The notes beneath the pieces are model-generated. The model made no database searches, was not told the origin of the DNA, and saw only the letters and a list, made by a program, of their open reading frames with translations. From Bacilli bacterium (GTDB taxonomy: Bacteria > Bacillota_I > Bacilli_A > RF39 > UBA660): 8,817 nucleotides of DNA. Every line of letters begins with the position of its first letter. The first letter of the stretch is position 1. The DNA lies in the NCBI GenBank assembly GCA_028684735.1, contig JAQUFI010000057.1, forward strand, positions 1 through 8,817. Reading direction: 5' to 3'. The position numbers were made by a program, and so were the translations under genes. Shown in pieces: positions 1-5,772 of this stretch.

Positions 1-56
1 GAACCTGCGACACTCTGATTAACAGTCAGATACTCTACCTACTGAGCTAATTAGGC
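1..56 (-). tRNA. tRNA-Asn (GTT), third copy, 3' end cut off by window edge
   Basis: This is the 5' part of a third asparagine tRNA. The acceptor 5' strand (GCCTAAT) begins at 56, and the D arm and the anticodon loop CTGTTAA with anticodon GTT are visible. The copy runs off the window inside the T loop. The 56 visible bases are identical to the matching part of the copy at 146-221. It lies 7 bp after the second copy, so the three form one tandem transcript downstream of the Asn T-box. Confidence 0.93.
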
Positions 57-63
57 AAATAAA

Positions 64-139
64 TGGCGCCCAATGCAGGACTCGGACCTGCGACACTCTG
101 ATTAACAGTCAGATACTCTACCTACTGAGCTAATTGGGC
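64..139 (-). tRNA. tRNA-Asn (GTT), second copy, variant T loop
   Basis: A complete 76-nt asparagine tRNA with encoded CCA, anticodon GTT and discriminator G, which is the usual Asn identity base. It differs from the 146-221 copy in two ways. Acceptor pair 4:69 changes from T-A to C-G, a compensated change that keeps the stem. The T loop reads TCC instead of TTC, so the normally universal U55 is C. The first change suggests selection on the fold; the second suggests either decay or a base-call error. The spacer to the first copy is 6 bp and to the third copy 7 bp. Confidence 0.93.
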
Positions 140-145
140 AAATAA

Positions 146-221
146 TGGCGCCTAATGCAGGACTCGAACCTGCGACACTCTGATTAACAGTCAGATACTC
201 TACCTACTGAGCTAATTAGGC
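146..221 (-). tRNA. tRNA-Asn (GTT), first copy, directly after T-box
   Basis: A complete 76-nt tRNA with acceptor stem GCCTAAT/ATTAGGC, discriminator G, encoded CCA and anticodon GTT in loop CTGTTAA. It has a D arm with the GG pair and a consensus T loop (TTCGAGT). It is the first gene after the T-box leader: its 5' end is about 10 nt beyond the U run of the leader terminator. RNase P would have to release it from the leader. Its anticodon GTT is the exact complement of the leader specifier AAC. Confidence 0.97.
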
Positions 222-230
222 CTATACAAT

Positions 231-500
231 AAAAAACAGTACTCTAAATCCACTAAAGGGACGAATTACTGTATATCCGCGGTACCACCCATATTATTAT
301 ATATTTCTATATAATCACCTTCTTCGATTTTGTTAAAATCTAGTAATTTGGTAACGGATTACAACCGATTTTCCCTACTCGTCTTCTTTCGAAAAAATAG
401 CTCCGAAGTGTTCTTCATAATAACCTTAATTGTTAGCTTCCACCATACCTAACTCGCTTTAATCAGTTTTTATTACTACTTCTCTTCCTCAACACCTATG
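231..500 (-). promoter_or_regulatory. T-box riboswitch leader, Asn specifier (AAC)
   Basis: A full T-box leader of about 270 nt. Stem I has a K-turn-like base and the AAAGCGA bulge. Its apical part is GTTAG/CTAAC closing a GTATGGTGGAAG loop. The specifier loop has AGTA on the 5' strand and GAA-G-AAC-A on the 3' strand. The specifier is AAC at 410-412, followed by the usual A at 409. A GATTTT/AAAATC hairpin (about 327-341) is probably Stem III. The conserved T-box core GGGTGGTACCGCGG is at 277-290, with its antiterminator partner CGTCCC at 258-263. A terminator stem CAGTA/TACTG (237-241 with 267-271) ends in six U (231-236). Known mechanism: uncharged tRNA pairs with the specifier and with the antiterminator bulge, permitting read-through. 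Here the next genes are tRNA-Asn themselves, so any amino-acid gene it controls would lie beyond the window. Confidence 0.95.
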
Positions 501-506
501 CCAATA

Positions 507-535
507 ATTATAAATTATTTTTTTTCCTTTGTCAA
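507..535 (-). promoter_or_regulatory. Housekeeping promoter of the T-box/tRNA-Asn unit
   Basis: Perfect consensus TTGACA (530-535) and TATAAT (507-512) separated by 17 bp. Transcription would begin near 500, just before T-box Stem I. This makes the leader and tRNAs an independent unit, separate from the zinc-ribbon gene upstream. Confidence 0.92.
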
Positions 536-564
536 TAGTTTTAACTAAAAGTCTAATTTTATAT

Positions 565-590
565 AAAAAAAAAGAAAATTATTCATTTTC
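565..590 (-). terminator. Weak intrinsic terminator overlapping a stop codon
   Basis: The last codons of the zinc-ribbon gene form a 6-bp stem (GAAAAT/ATTTTC, loop GAATA) followed by nine T. The stem is AT-rich and weak, but the U run is long and a new promoter starts 30 bp later, so it is a plausible end of transcription. Confidence 0.55.
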
Positions 591-1550
591 TTCTAATTCT
601 TCAACCTCTTCTAATTCTAACTTCATATTCTCTTCAATAATTGGTCCACTTAAATCTGTAAAATTAAACTTACTATTTTTAAATGAAGTTAAAGTTTGAG
701 GATTAATACTCGAATTCATATTTAAAACACTATTTAAAATACGATCATCGACTTCGGCTTGAAACATTAACTTATTTATCCCTATAATTAAATCCGATAT
801 CTTTGTTAAGATTAAATAAGTCGTATATTCACCATTTTTTCCCTTATACAAATACATCTCTCGCCCATTGATAACCTTATCATAAGAGCTTGTAAAGTGA
901 AAATCATAACCTTTCATATTATCAATGAAAATTTGTTTATGGTTCACAAATAAATCATAAGTTACTTCTTCAACAATTTGAATTGATAATCCCCAGTCTT
1001 CACTCTTATCATAAATAAATAATAAATTATTAAGATCATCGATTTCATATTTCCAATTACTATTTAAATTTAATAAATAAGAATTATAAACAATTTCTTT
1101 ATTTAATGGTTCATCCAAAATAGGTTCCTTTTTTAATAAAATATCTTCTTTTTTTGCCTTATCATTCGAATTACTAATAAACAAATAAGTATTTAACCCG
1201 ACTGAGCAAGTTAATATTAGTCCTACTAAAAATATCATTATTTTTGAAAGTTTAAAAGTCTTCTTTTTAGTTTCAGAGTTTAATATTTCATCTACTTCCA
1301 TATCCTTTTCAATATCGATTCCCCATACGATATCATCATCAATCACTGGTTCAGCCTTACTTAATTCTACCTCTTCCATTATATTAAGATTTTCTTCAAT
1401 TGGCTTAACTGGATTAATTACATCCGTATTAGCACTTTCAAAATCAATAATTTCTATTTCTGGTTCTATTCTGACATTAACTTTATAACCACAAATTTTA
1501 CAAAAATTTTCACCCGGTATCAATGGACTTCCACATTTACTACACTTCAT
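579..1550 (-). CDS. Zinc-ribbon, single-pass membrane protein of unknown function
   Basis: The 323-aa protein begins with a zinc ribbon: Cys3 and Cys6 in CSKCG, Cys17 and Cys20 in CKICG. An acidic linker follows (about 25-95), then a Lys-rich patch, one transmembrane helix (about 104-126) and an extracytoplasmic domain of about 190 residues ending in an acidic tail (EELEENE). The topology is probably ribbon inside, C-terminal domain outside. I chose the ATG at 1550 because GGAGG (1557-1561) lies 6 nt before it; an upstream TTG at 1568 would precede that site and an ATG at 1556 would abut it. It has its own promoter and terminator, so it is monocistronic. I do not recognise the outer domain. 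The design (zinc ribbon, membrane helix, outer domain) is common in Bacillota proteins of unknown role, so no function is assigned. Confidence 0.85.
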   Translation of the reverse strand: MKCSKCGSPLIPGENFCKICGYKVNVRIEPEIEIIDFESANTDVINPVKPIEENLNIMEEVELSKAEPVIDDDIVWGIDIEKDMEVDEILNSETKKKTFKLSKIMIFLVGLILTCSVGLNTYLFISNSNDKAKKEDILLKKEPILDEPLNKEIVYNSYLLNLNSNWKYEIDDLNNLLFIYDKSEDWGLSIQIVEEVTYDLFVNHKQIFIDNMKGYDFHFTSSYDKVINGREMYLYKGKNGEYTTYLILTKISDLIIGINKLMFQAEVDDRILNSVLNMNSSINPQTLTSFKNSKFNFTDLSGPIIEENMKLELEEVEELEENE

Positions 1551-1582
1551 TTTCATCCTCCAATACAATTAGGTCTAATTTT

Positions 1583-1610
1583 ATTATACTTTATCTATTG
1601 AAAAAGTCAA
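1583..1610 (-). promoter_or_regulatory. Promoter of the zinc-ribbon gene
   Basis: TTGACT (1605-1610) and TATAAT (1583-1588) with a 16-bp spacer, about 30 bp before the chosen start codon. It matches the housekeeping sigma consensus except for one base in the -35 box. Confidence 0.8.
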
Positions 1611-1656
1611 TTTTTTAACTTTATTTATTTTAGAGGAAATGTCAATATTCGTATAT

Positions 1657-1683
1657 AAAAAAATAATCAAATGATTATTTTTT
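1657..1683 (-). terminator. Intrinsic terminator after spoIVA
   Basis: An inverted repeat overlapping the spoIVA stop codon: arms at 1673-1683 and 1658-1668 (core AATAATC/GATTATT, loop ATTT). The 3' arm runs straight into a T run. It separates spoIVA from the zinc-ribbon gene. Confidence 0.8.
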
Positions 1684-3151
1684 ATAAAACAATAGCAATT
1701 AAATTGCCACTACCTTTATTAACTAATTTCGATAATGTTTTTTGAAGTTTAAATCTAGCATTTTCAGGCATTAGTGCCAGCTTAGCTTGAATTCCTTCTT
1801 TAACAATTACATCTAAACTGCGACCAAAGATTTCACTTTTCCAAATATTGCTTTCTTCTTCACCTTTCATAAGATGATTGATTAATTCTTTGCTTTGTAA
1901 TTCTGAACCGATAATTGGTTCAAAGGTACTTTCAACATCAACTCTTATCATATGGATAGAAGGAGCAACTGCTTTTAATTTAATTCCATATCTACCTGCT
2001 TGTTTAATTATTTCTGGAGTTTCTAATTTCATATCAGCAATCGTTGGTGAAGCAATTCCATATCCTGTTTGTTTAACCATTTTAAGAGCAGTTTTGATTT
2101 GATCGTATTCAACTTTTGATTCGTGGTAATCTTGGAATAAAGCTAATAATTGGGTCTTATTAGTGACATCAATGCCAATCAGTTCTTTAAGAATTTCATT
2201 ATATAAGTTACTTGGTGCTTGAAGGGTAATCGTGACTTCTCCTAAAGCGGTATTGACATCAGATAGGTATGCCTTACTAATATATTCACAATCAGTAAAA
2301 TGATTAGCAATGTTTTCAATATCGCGTAGTTTATCAACTTCGACAATACTTTCTTTGATTTTATCAATGTAGATTTGTTTTAACCAATTACTTGGTGATA
2401 AACAAGCAATCCATTCAGGCATTTCAACTTTAACTTCAAGAATTGGAAACTCATATAAAGCTTCTCTTAAAATAGCGTAGATATCCCTTTCTGTCATGTT
2501 TTCAACACTAATTGGTATAACAGGAACATTATAAACAGCATTAAGATTTTCAGCCATTCTTTCCGTTTCTGGGAGCATTGGGTGGGTTGAATTTAAAAGA
2601 ACAATAAATGGTTTCCCAATTTCTTTTAATTCATCCACAATTCTTTCTTCTGCTTCAACATAATCATTACGTGATATTTCTCCAATTGAACCATCAGTTG
2701 TAACGACAATCCCAATTGATGAATGATCTCTAATAACCTTTTCTGTACCTATTTCAGCAGCTTCAATAAATGGTATTGGTTCGTCATACCAAGGTGTCTT
2801 AACTAATCTTGGACCATTTTCATCTTCATACCCTCTAGCACTTGGAATAACGTATCCAACACAATCAACTAAACGAATATTAGCATAAAAATCATCTATT
2901 TTTATTTTAGCTGCATTACTAGGTACAAATTTAGGCTCAGTGGTCATAATCGTCTTGCCTTGAGCACTTTGAGGTATTTCATCTAAAGCCCTTTTTCGTT
3001 CGTATTCATCTTCGATATTAGGCACCACTAAGTTTTCAATTACTCTTTTTATAAAAGTCGATTTCCCCGTTCTAACAGCCCCTACTACCCCTAAATACAG
3101 ATCTCCACCTGTTCGCTCGGTTATACTTTTAATAATATCTATTTTTTCCAT
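1682..3151 (-). CDS. spoIVA: Stage IV sporulation protein A (spore coat basement ATPase)
   Basis: A 489-aa protein that is near-collinear with Bacillus SpoIVA (about 492 aa) over its whole length. Visible landmarks are Walker A GAVRTGKS (24-31), the TIMTTEP segment (68-74) with the conserved Thr pair, Walker B-like DCVG (96-99), YEDENGPR, the PWYDEPIPF segment, and a C-terminal half ending LIAIVL. In the known family it is made in the mother cell, hydrolyses ATP although its fold is GTPase-like, polymerises on the forespore outer membrane, and anchors the coat with SpoVM through its C-terminal end. The ATG at 3151 has AGGG about 7 nt upstream. A SigE-like promoter and its own terminator make it monocistronic. 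All key motifs are intact. Confidence 0.98.
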   Translation of the reverse strand: MEKIDIIKSITERTGGDLYLGVVGAVRTGKSTFIKRVIENLVVPNIEDEYERKRALDEIPQSAQGKTIMTTEPKFVPSNAAKIKIDDFYANIRLVDCVGYVIPSARGYEDENGPRLVKTPWYDEPIPFIEAAEIGTEKVIRDHSSIGIVVTTDGSIGEISRNDYVEAEERIVDELKEIGKPFIVLLNSTHPMLPETERMAENLNAVYNVPVIPISVENMTERDIYAILREALYEFPILEVKVEMPEWIACLSPSNWLKQIYIDKIKESIVEVDKLRDIENIANHFTDCEYISKAYLSDVNTALGEVTITLQAPSNLYNEILKELIGIDVTNKTQLLALFQDYHESKVEYDQIKTALKMVKQTGYGIASPTIADMKLETPEIIKQAGRYGIKLKAVAPSIHMIRVDVESTFEPIIGSELQSKELINHLMKGEEESNIWKSEIFGRSLDVIVKEGIQAKLALMPENARFKLQKTLSKLVNKGSGNLIAIVL

Positions 3152-3176
3152 ATAATCCCTACTTTCATTTCAATAA

Positions 3177-3205
3177 AATATATGAGTATGATTGAAAAGT
3201 TATGA
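3177..3205 (-). promoter_or_regulatory. SigE-like promoter of spoIVA
   Basis: TCATAAC (3199-3205), 14 bp, then CATATATT (3177-3184). This resembles the mother-cell SigE consensus (KMATATT-N14-CATACAMT), with two mismatches in the -35 box and two in the -10 box. The start point would be near 3170, giving a leader of about 20 nt. spoIVA is a classical SigE gene, which supports the assignment. It is a by-eye match in AT-rich DNA. Confidence 0.5.
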
Positions 3206-3326
3206 TAAATTATGTTTTTTTATTAAATTTTACTTTATTTACACTTTTTAATAACCTCTTAAACCATTATAAATCAAAGGCCCTTTAAAAAAATGTTAAA
3301 AACAGCAAAAAATGTCAAAAAAAGTG

Positions 3327-3354
3327 TTGACAATATATTTAAATATGATACAAT
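3327..3354 (+). promoter_or_regulatory. Housekeeping promoter of the small RNA
   Basis: TTGACA (3327-3332), 16-bp spacer, TACAAT (3349-3354) preceded by TGA, which gives an extended -10. The predicted start is near G3361, exactly where the outer stem of the small RNA begins. It is one of only two plus-strand signals in the window; the other is the matching terminator. Confidence 0.8.
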
Positions 3355-3360
3355 TTAATT

Positions 3361-3597
3361 GTAGTCATAAACTGGTACTCTTGTAATCAATGGTTGTTAA
3401 GTAAATCTTAATAATTAAATTACAGCATCATCAGTTAAAATAATATGTGCGTGGTGTCAAGGCTCAAACCTTGGGGTATGATACATATTGACAATTACTA
3501 AATTTAATTATTTAATAATTGGTATCGGCTACATATAGAAAAGTATATCCTGTAATGAATATAATTCCTTACCAAAAGATATACTTTTCTTTTTTTG
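3361..3597 (+). ncRNA. Structured small RNA, family not assigned
   Basis: A promoter-to-terminator unit of about 235 nt without a credible ORF, filling most of the 449-bp gap between spoVIF and spoIVA. The outer stem GTAGTC/GGCTAC (3361-3366 with 3527-3532) closes from the predicted first base. A perfect 12-bp stem pairs 3410-3421 with 3501-3512. An inner stem AATATGT/ACATATT (3442-3448 with 3483-3489) leads to an apical hairpin CAAGG/CCTTG with loop CTCAAA. A small hairpin TGGTAC-TCTT-GTAATCA (3373-3390) sits in the large 5' internal loop. The long rod with an asymmetric internal loop is reminiscent of 6S RNA, but I cannot confirm any 6S consensus. I saw no motif typical of tmRNA, RNase P RNA or SRP RNA. 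No plus-strand gene follows, so a cis-acting leader is unlikely. Confidence 0.7.
3537..3596 (+). terminator. Strong intrinsic terminator of the small RNA, perhaps bidirectional
   Basis: A perfect 13-bp stem AGAAAAGTATATC/GATATACTTTTCT (3537-3549 with 3578-3590), followed by seven T on the plus strand. The 28-nt loop folds further: GTAA/TTAC (3552-3555 with 3569-3572) and GAAT/ATTC (3557-3560 with 3564-3567). On the minus strand the inner GTATATC stem is followed by TTTTCTAT, so it could also stop spoVIF transcripts arriving from the other side. Confidence 0.9.
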
Positions 3598-3600
3598 TCT

Positions 3601-3843
3601 TTAAAATAATTTTTCCATATCTTTAGGGATTTCATCATTAATAACCGCGCTAATAATCTTATCCTCTTTTTCTTTAGATACCTCTTTACCTGTCATTTTC
3701 CCTAACTCTTTAATCACATCTCTTAATGTTTCCTCATTCTTCATATCAGATTGTTGTAACTTAGTAGCTAAATCTAAAATGGTTTGTTTACTAACATTTG
3801 TTTTCTTTTCAACCTTATTGAAGAAATTATCTGATAAATTCAT
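3601..3843 (-). CDS. spoVIF: Stage VI sporulation protein F (YjcC family)
   Basis: An 80-aa soluble protein. NFFNKVEKKTNV near the N-terminus and GKEVSKEKEDKIISAV in the C-terminal half match the SpoVIF/YjcC family (about 87 aa in Bacillus). In B. subtilis this small late mother-cell protein is needed for full spore resistance and works with the regulator GerE. I chose the ATG at 3843, with AGGAGG (3851-3856) 7 nt upstream; a TTG at 3846 is too close to that site. It lies 43 bp after der, but a terminator-like hairpin and a SigK-like promoter fill the gap, so it is probably expressed separately late in sporulation. Confidence 0.87.
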   Translation of the reverse strand: MNLSDNFFNKVEKKTNVSKQTILDLATKLQQSDMKNEETLRDVIKELGKMTGKEVSKEKEDKIISAVINDEIPKDMEKLF

Positions 3844-3844
3844 C

Positions 3845-3876
3845 AAAAAACCTCCTACATTAATATATGTAGAAGG
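3845..3876 (-). terminator. Terminator-like hairpin that contains the spoVIF ribosome site
   Basis: A ten-base-pair stem CCTTCTACAT/ATGTAGGAGG (3867-3876 with 3851-3860, one T-G pair), loop ATATTA, then six T (3845-3850). It starts 10 nt after the der stop codon and has the full form of an intrinsic terminator. Its 3' arm is the spoVIF Shine-Dalgarno AGGAGG. Read-through RNA from der would therefore also hide the ribosome site. Confidence 0.75.
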
Positions 3877-3887
3877 TCAATAAAAGT
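3861..3887 (-). promoter_or_regulatory. SigK-like promoter of spoVIF inside the hairpin
   Basis: CATATATTA (3861-3869) fits the SigK -10 consensus CATANNNTA, and AC (3886-3887) lies 16 bp upstream, as expected for the short SigK -35 element. The start would be near 3855, after the left hairpin arm, leaving AGGAGG or GGAGG free at the 5' end. The match is short and by eye. Confidence 0.45.
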
Positions 3888-5200
3888 TATTGTTCTCCTT
3901 TATTTTTAAATTGAATGACAATCGGAGTTCCTTCAAAGTCAAAGGATTCTCTGATTTTATTTTCGAGATATCTTTTATATGAGAAATGTACTAAGCCTTT
4001 ACTATTAACTTGAATATTAAAAGTTGGAGGACATGTACTAACTTGATGAGAAAAATAGATCTTAAGTCTTTTATCTTTATAAGTTGGAGGGAGATTAAGA
4101 TTATAAGCATCATTGATAACATCGTTTAAAAGACTTGTCTTAATTTCTTTTTTACTATTTTGGTAAGCCTTTAATATCTCTGGCATCAATGTATGAATTC
4201 TCTTTTTTGTTTTAGCTGATAAGAAGACAATTGGTGCATATGGCATAAATTGAAAATTATTGCGAATATCTTTAATAAAGGCTCTCATATTAGTATCCTT
4301 ATCATCAACCGTATCCCATTTATTAACAACAATGACGACGGCTTTACCTGCTTCAATTGCATAACCTGCAATATGTTTATCATGTTCAATAATTCCTTCT
4401 TCAGCATTGATAACAATTAAACAAACATTTGAGCGATCAATAGCTTTTAGGGCCCTAAGTAAACTATATTTTTCAACATTTTCATAGATACGGCCTTTTT
4501 TACGCATCCCCGCAGTATCAATGACAATATATTCTTCACCATGATAAGTAAATGGTGTATCAATCGCATCTCTTGTTGTCCCTGCTTGATTAGATACAAT
4601 GATTCGTTCTTCATTTAAAATCGCATTTACTAAACTACTCTTTCCCACATTAGGTCTTCCAATAACTGAGAATTTAATAATATTGTTATCTGATTCTGCT
4701 GTTATTTCTTTAAAATCTTTCGTTATTTCTTCTAATAAATCGGTTATACCATGGTTTTGTTCACCACTTACTTTGATATAGTGCTCAAACCCTAATTCAT
4801 AGAAATCATAGATATTTTCTTTAGCTAATTTACTATCAACCTTATTGATAACAACGATCACATCTTTACCTGATTTCATCAACATATCTCTAACTAAATA
4901 ATCGTTAGAAGTCAGACCCTCTTTACCATCCACGACAAAGAGAACTAAGTCAGATTCATCAATTGCGATTTCTGCTTGCATTTTAATTTCTTCATTAAGA
5001 TTATTATTACTAATTTCAATCCCACCCGTATCAATTAAGTGAAATTGATAATTTCTAAAGTCGACCTGACCATATATACGATCTCTCGTTATTCCAGGTT
5101 GATCTTCAATAATAGCTATTTTTTTACCAATTAAACGATTAAAAATAGTTGATTTCCCAACATTAGGTCTTCCAACTAAAGCTACAACTGGTTTCTTCAT
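3887..5200 (-). CDS. der: Ribosome assembly GTPase Der (EngA)
   Basis: 437 aa, the usual length for Der, an essential GTPase with two G domains that acts in maturation of the large ribosomal subunit. Domain 1 shows GRPNVGKST (10-18), DTGG (57-60), NKVD (119-122) and SGEQNHG (145-151) at the G5 position, where many homologues have SAEHG. Domain 2 shows GRPNVGKSS (181-189), DTAG (228-231) and NKWD (293-296). The KH-like C-terminal domain occupies about 350-437. The ATG at 5200 has AGGTGA upstream. The gene is third in the unit beginning at the 6418 promoter, 54 bp after the unknown 156-aa gene, with a possible internal promoter. No defect is seen. Confidence 0.98.
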   Translation of the reverse strand: MKKPVVALVGRPNVGKSTIFNRLIGKKIAIIEDQPGITRDRIYGQVDFRNYQFHLIDTGGIEISNNNLNEEIKMQAEIAIDESDLVLFVVDGKEGLTSNDYLVRDMLMKSGKDVIVVINKVDSKLAKENIYDFYELGFEHYIKVSGEQNHGITDLLEEITKDFKEITAESDNNIIKFSVIGRPNVGKSSLVNAILNEERIIVSNQAGTTRDAIDTPFTYHGEEYIVIDTAGMRKKGRIYENVEKYSLLRALKAIDRSNVCLIVINAEEGIIEHDKHIAGYAIEAGKAVVIVVNKWDTVDDKDTNMRAFIKDIRNNFQFMPYAPIVFLSAKTKKRIHTLMPEILKAYQNSKKEIKTSLLNDVINDAYNLNLPPTYKDKRLKIYFSHQVSTCPPTFNIQVNSKGLVHFSYKRYLENKIRESFDFEGTPIVIQFKNKGEQ

Positions 5201-5221
5201 AATATCACCTATTTCTTCTTA

Positions 5222-5227
5222 ATTATA
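5222..5227 (-). promoter_or_regulatory. Possible internal -10 element before der
   Basis: TATAAT preceded by TGA, an extended -10 form, about 22 bp before the der start codon. No good -35 hexamer stands at the right distance (GTGTTA). It may give der some expression independent of the genes upstream. Confidence 0.35.
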
Positions 5228-5254
5228 TCACAAACATGACTACATAACACGATT

Positions 5255-5725
5255 TTATTTAATCATAATTTTCCCATGCTTTAAAACATCATCAACCATA
5301 TCACCATAAATAATAATCCCATTTTCAATTATTTTTCCTAATTCAATAAAACTAATATCTTTATTAATTCTAAGATATAGTTTTCCTCGATAAATATAAA
5401 CAGGATAGTCTTTATTAAAATCATTAACCTGATATAAAAATTCACTATTCGTAATAATATTTACTTTCATATCAATACTATTAAAGTAGTCAAAACATTC
5501 GATTGATTCTTGAAACATCTCTAAAATTATACCATAATATTTATCTATGTAAACATTAATATCATAGTAACCACTAATTTTTAATTGATAATTGTTTTTT
5601 AGTTTTAAAAATAGTTGTCTAAAATAAGACTCCAGACTACTTCGATCACTAAAATCAATTTTATCAGTATATTTTTTATTTAAAAAAACGATTAAATTAT
5701 TATCGTTTTTAACTTCAATCTTCAT
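5255..5725 (-). CDS. Unrecognised 156-aa protein between engB and der
   Basis: A soluble protein rich in Lys, Ile, Asn, Asp and Tyr, with no signal peptide, membrane helix or catalytic motif that I can recognise. The pattern looks like alternating beta strands and helices: a strand-like start (KIEVKNDNNLIVFLN), an amphipathic helix region around FRQLFLKLKN, strand-like NVYIDKYYGIILEMF and YPVYIYRGKLYLRI, and a tail GIIIYGDMVDDVLKHGKIMI. The ATG at 5725 follows AGGTGATTGA, a translation start almost identical to that of engB. It sits 47 bp after engB and 54 bp before der, with no terminator, so it is probably co-transcribed with both. Position suggests a link to ribosome assembly or growth, but this is inference and no function is assigned. 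Confidence 0.85.
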   Translation of the reverse strand: MKIEVKNDNNLIVFLNKKYTDKIDFSDRSSLESYFRQLFLKLKNNYQLKISGYYDINVYIDKYYGIILEMFQESIECFDYFNSIDMKVNIITNSEFLYQVNDFNKDYPVYIYRGKLYLRINKDISFIELGKIIENGIIIYGDMVDDVLKHGKIMIK

Positions 5726-5772
5726 TCAATCACCTACGTTATTTTATGAAGACAACGTTAGAAAAGATACAT

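Noticed and set aside
1..221. Three near-identical direct repeats with a period of about 83 bp, CRISPR-like at first sight
   Set aside because: Each unit folds as a complete tRNA-Asn with the GTT anticodon and encoded CCA; the 6-7 bp gaps are tRNA spacers.
1878..2102. Plus-strand ORF of 74 codons inside spoIVA
   Set aside because: It is the antisense shadow of a fully conserved spoIVA region and has no ribosome site or family resemblance.
3445..3501. An 18-codon ORF (start MCVVSRLKPW) inside the small RNA
   Set aside because: No Shine-Dalgarno precedes the ATG, and the segment is buried in paired stems; more likely chance.
3361..3597. A riboswitch for a plus-strand gene
   Set aside because: No plus-strand gene follows the terminator; the next gene is spoVIF on the opposite strand.
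4599..4781. Plus-strand ORF of 60 codons inside der
   Set aside because: Antisense shadow of the well-conserved Der domain 2 region; no promoter or ribosome site is seen.
5736..5758. Inverted repeat ACGTT/AACGT before the 156-aa gene
   Set aside because: Only 5 bp with a long loop and no T run; too weak to call an operator or terminator.
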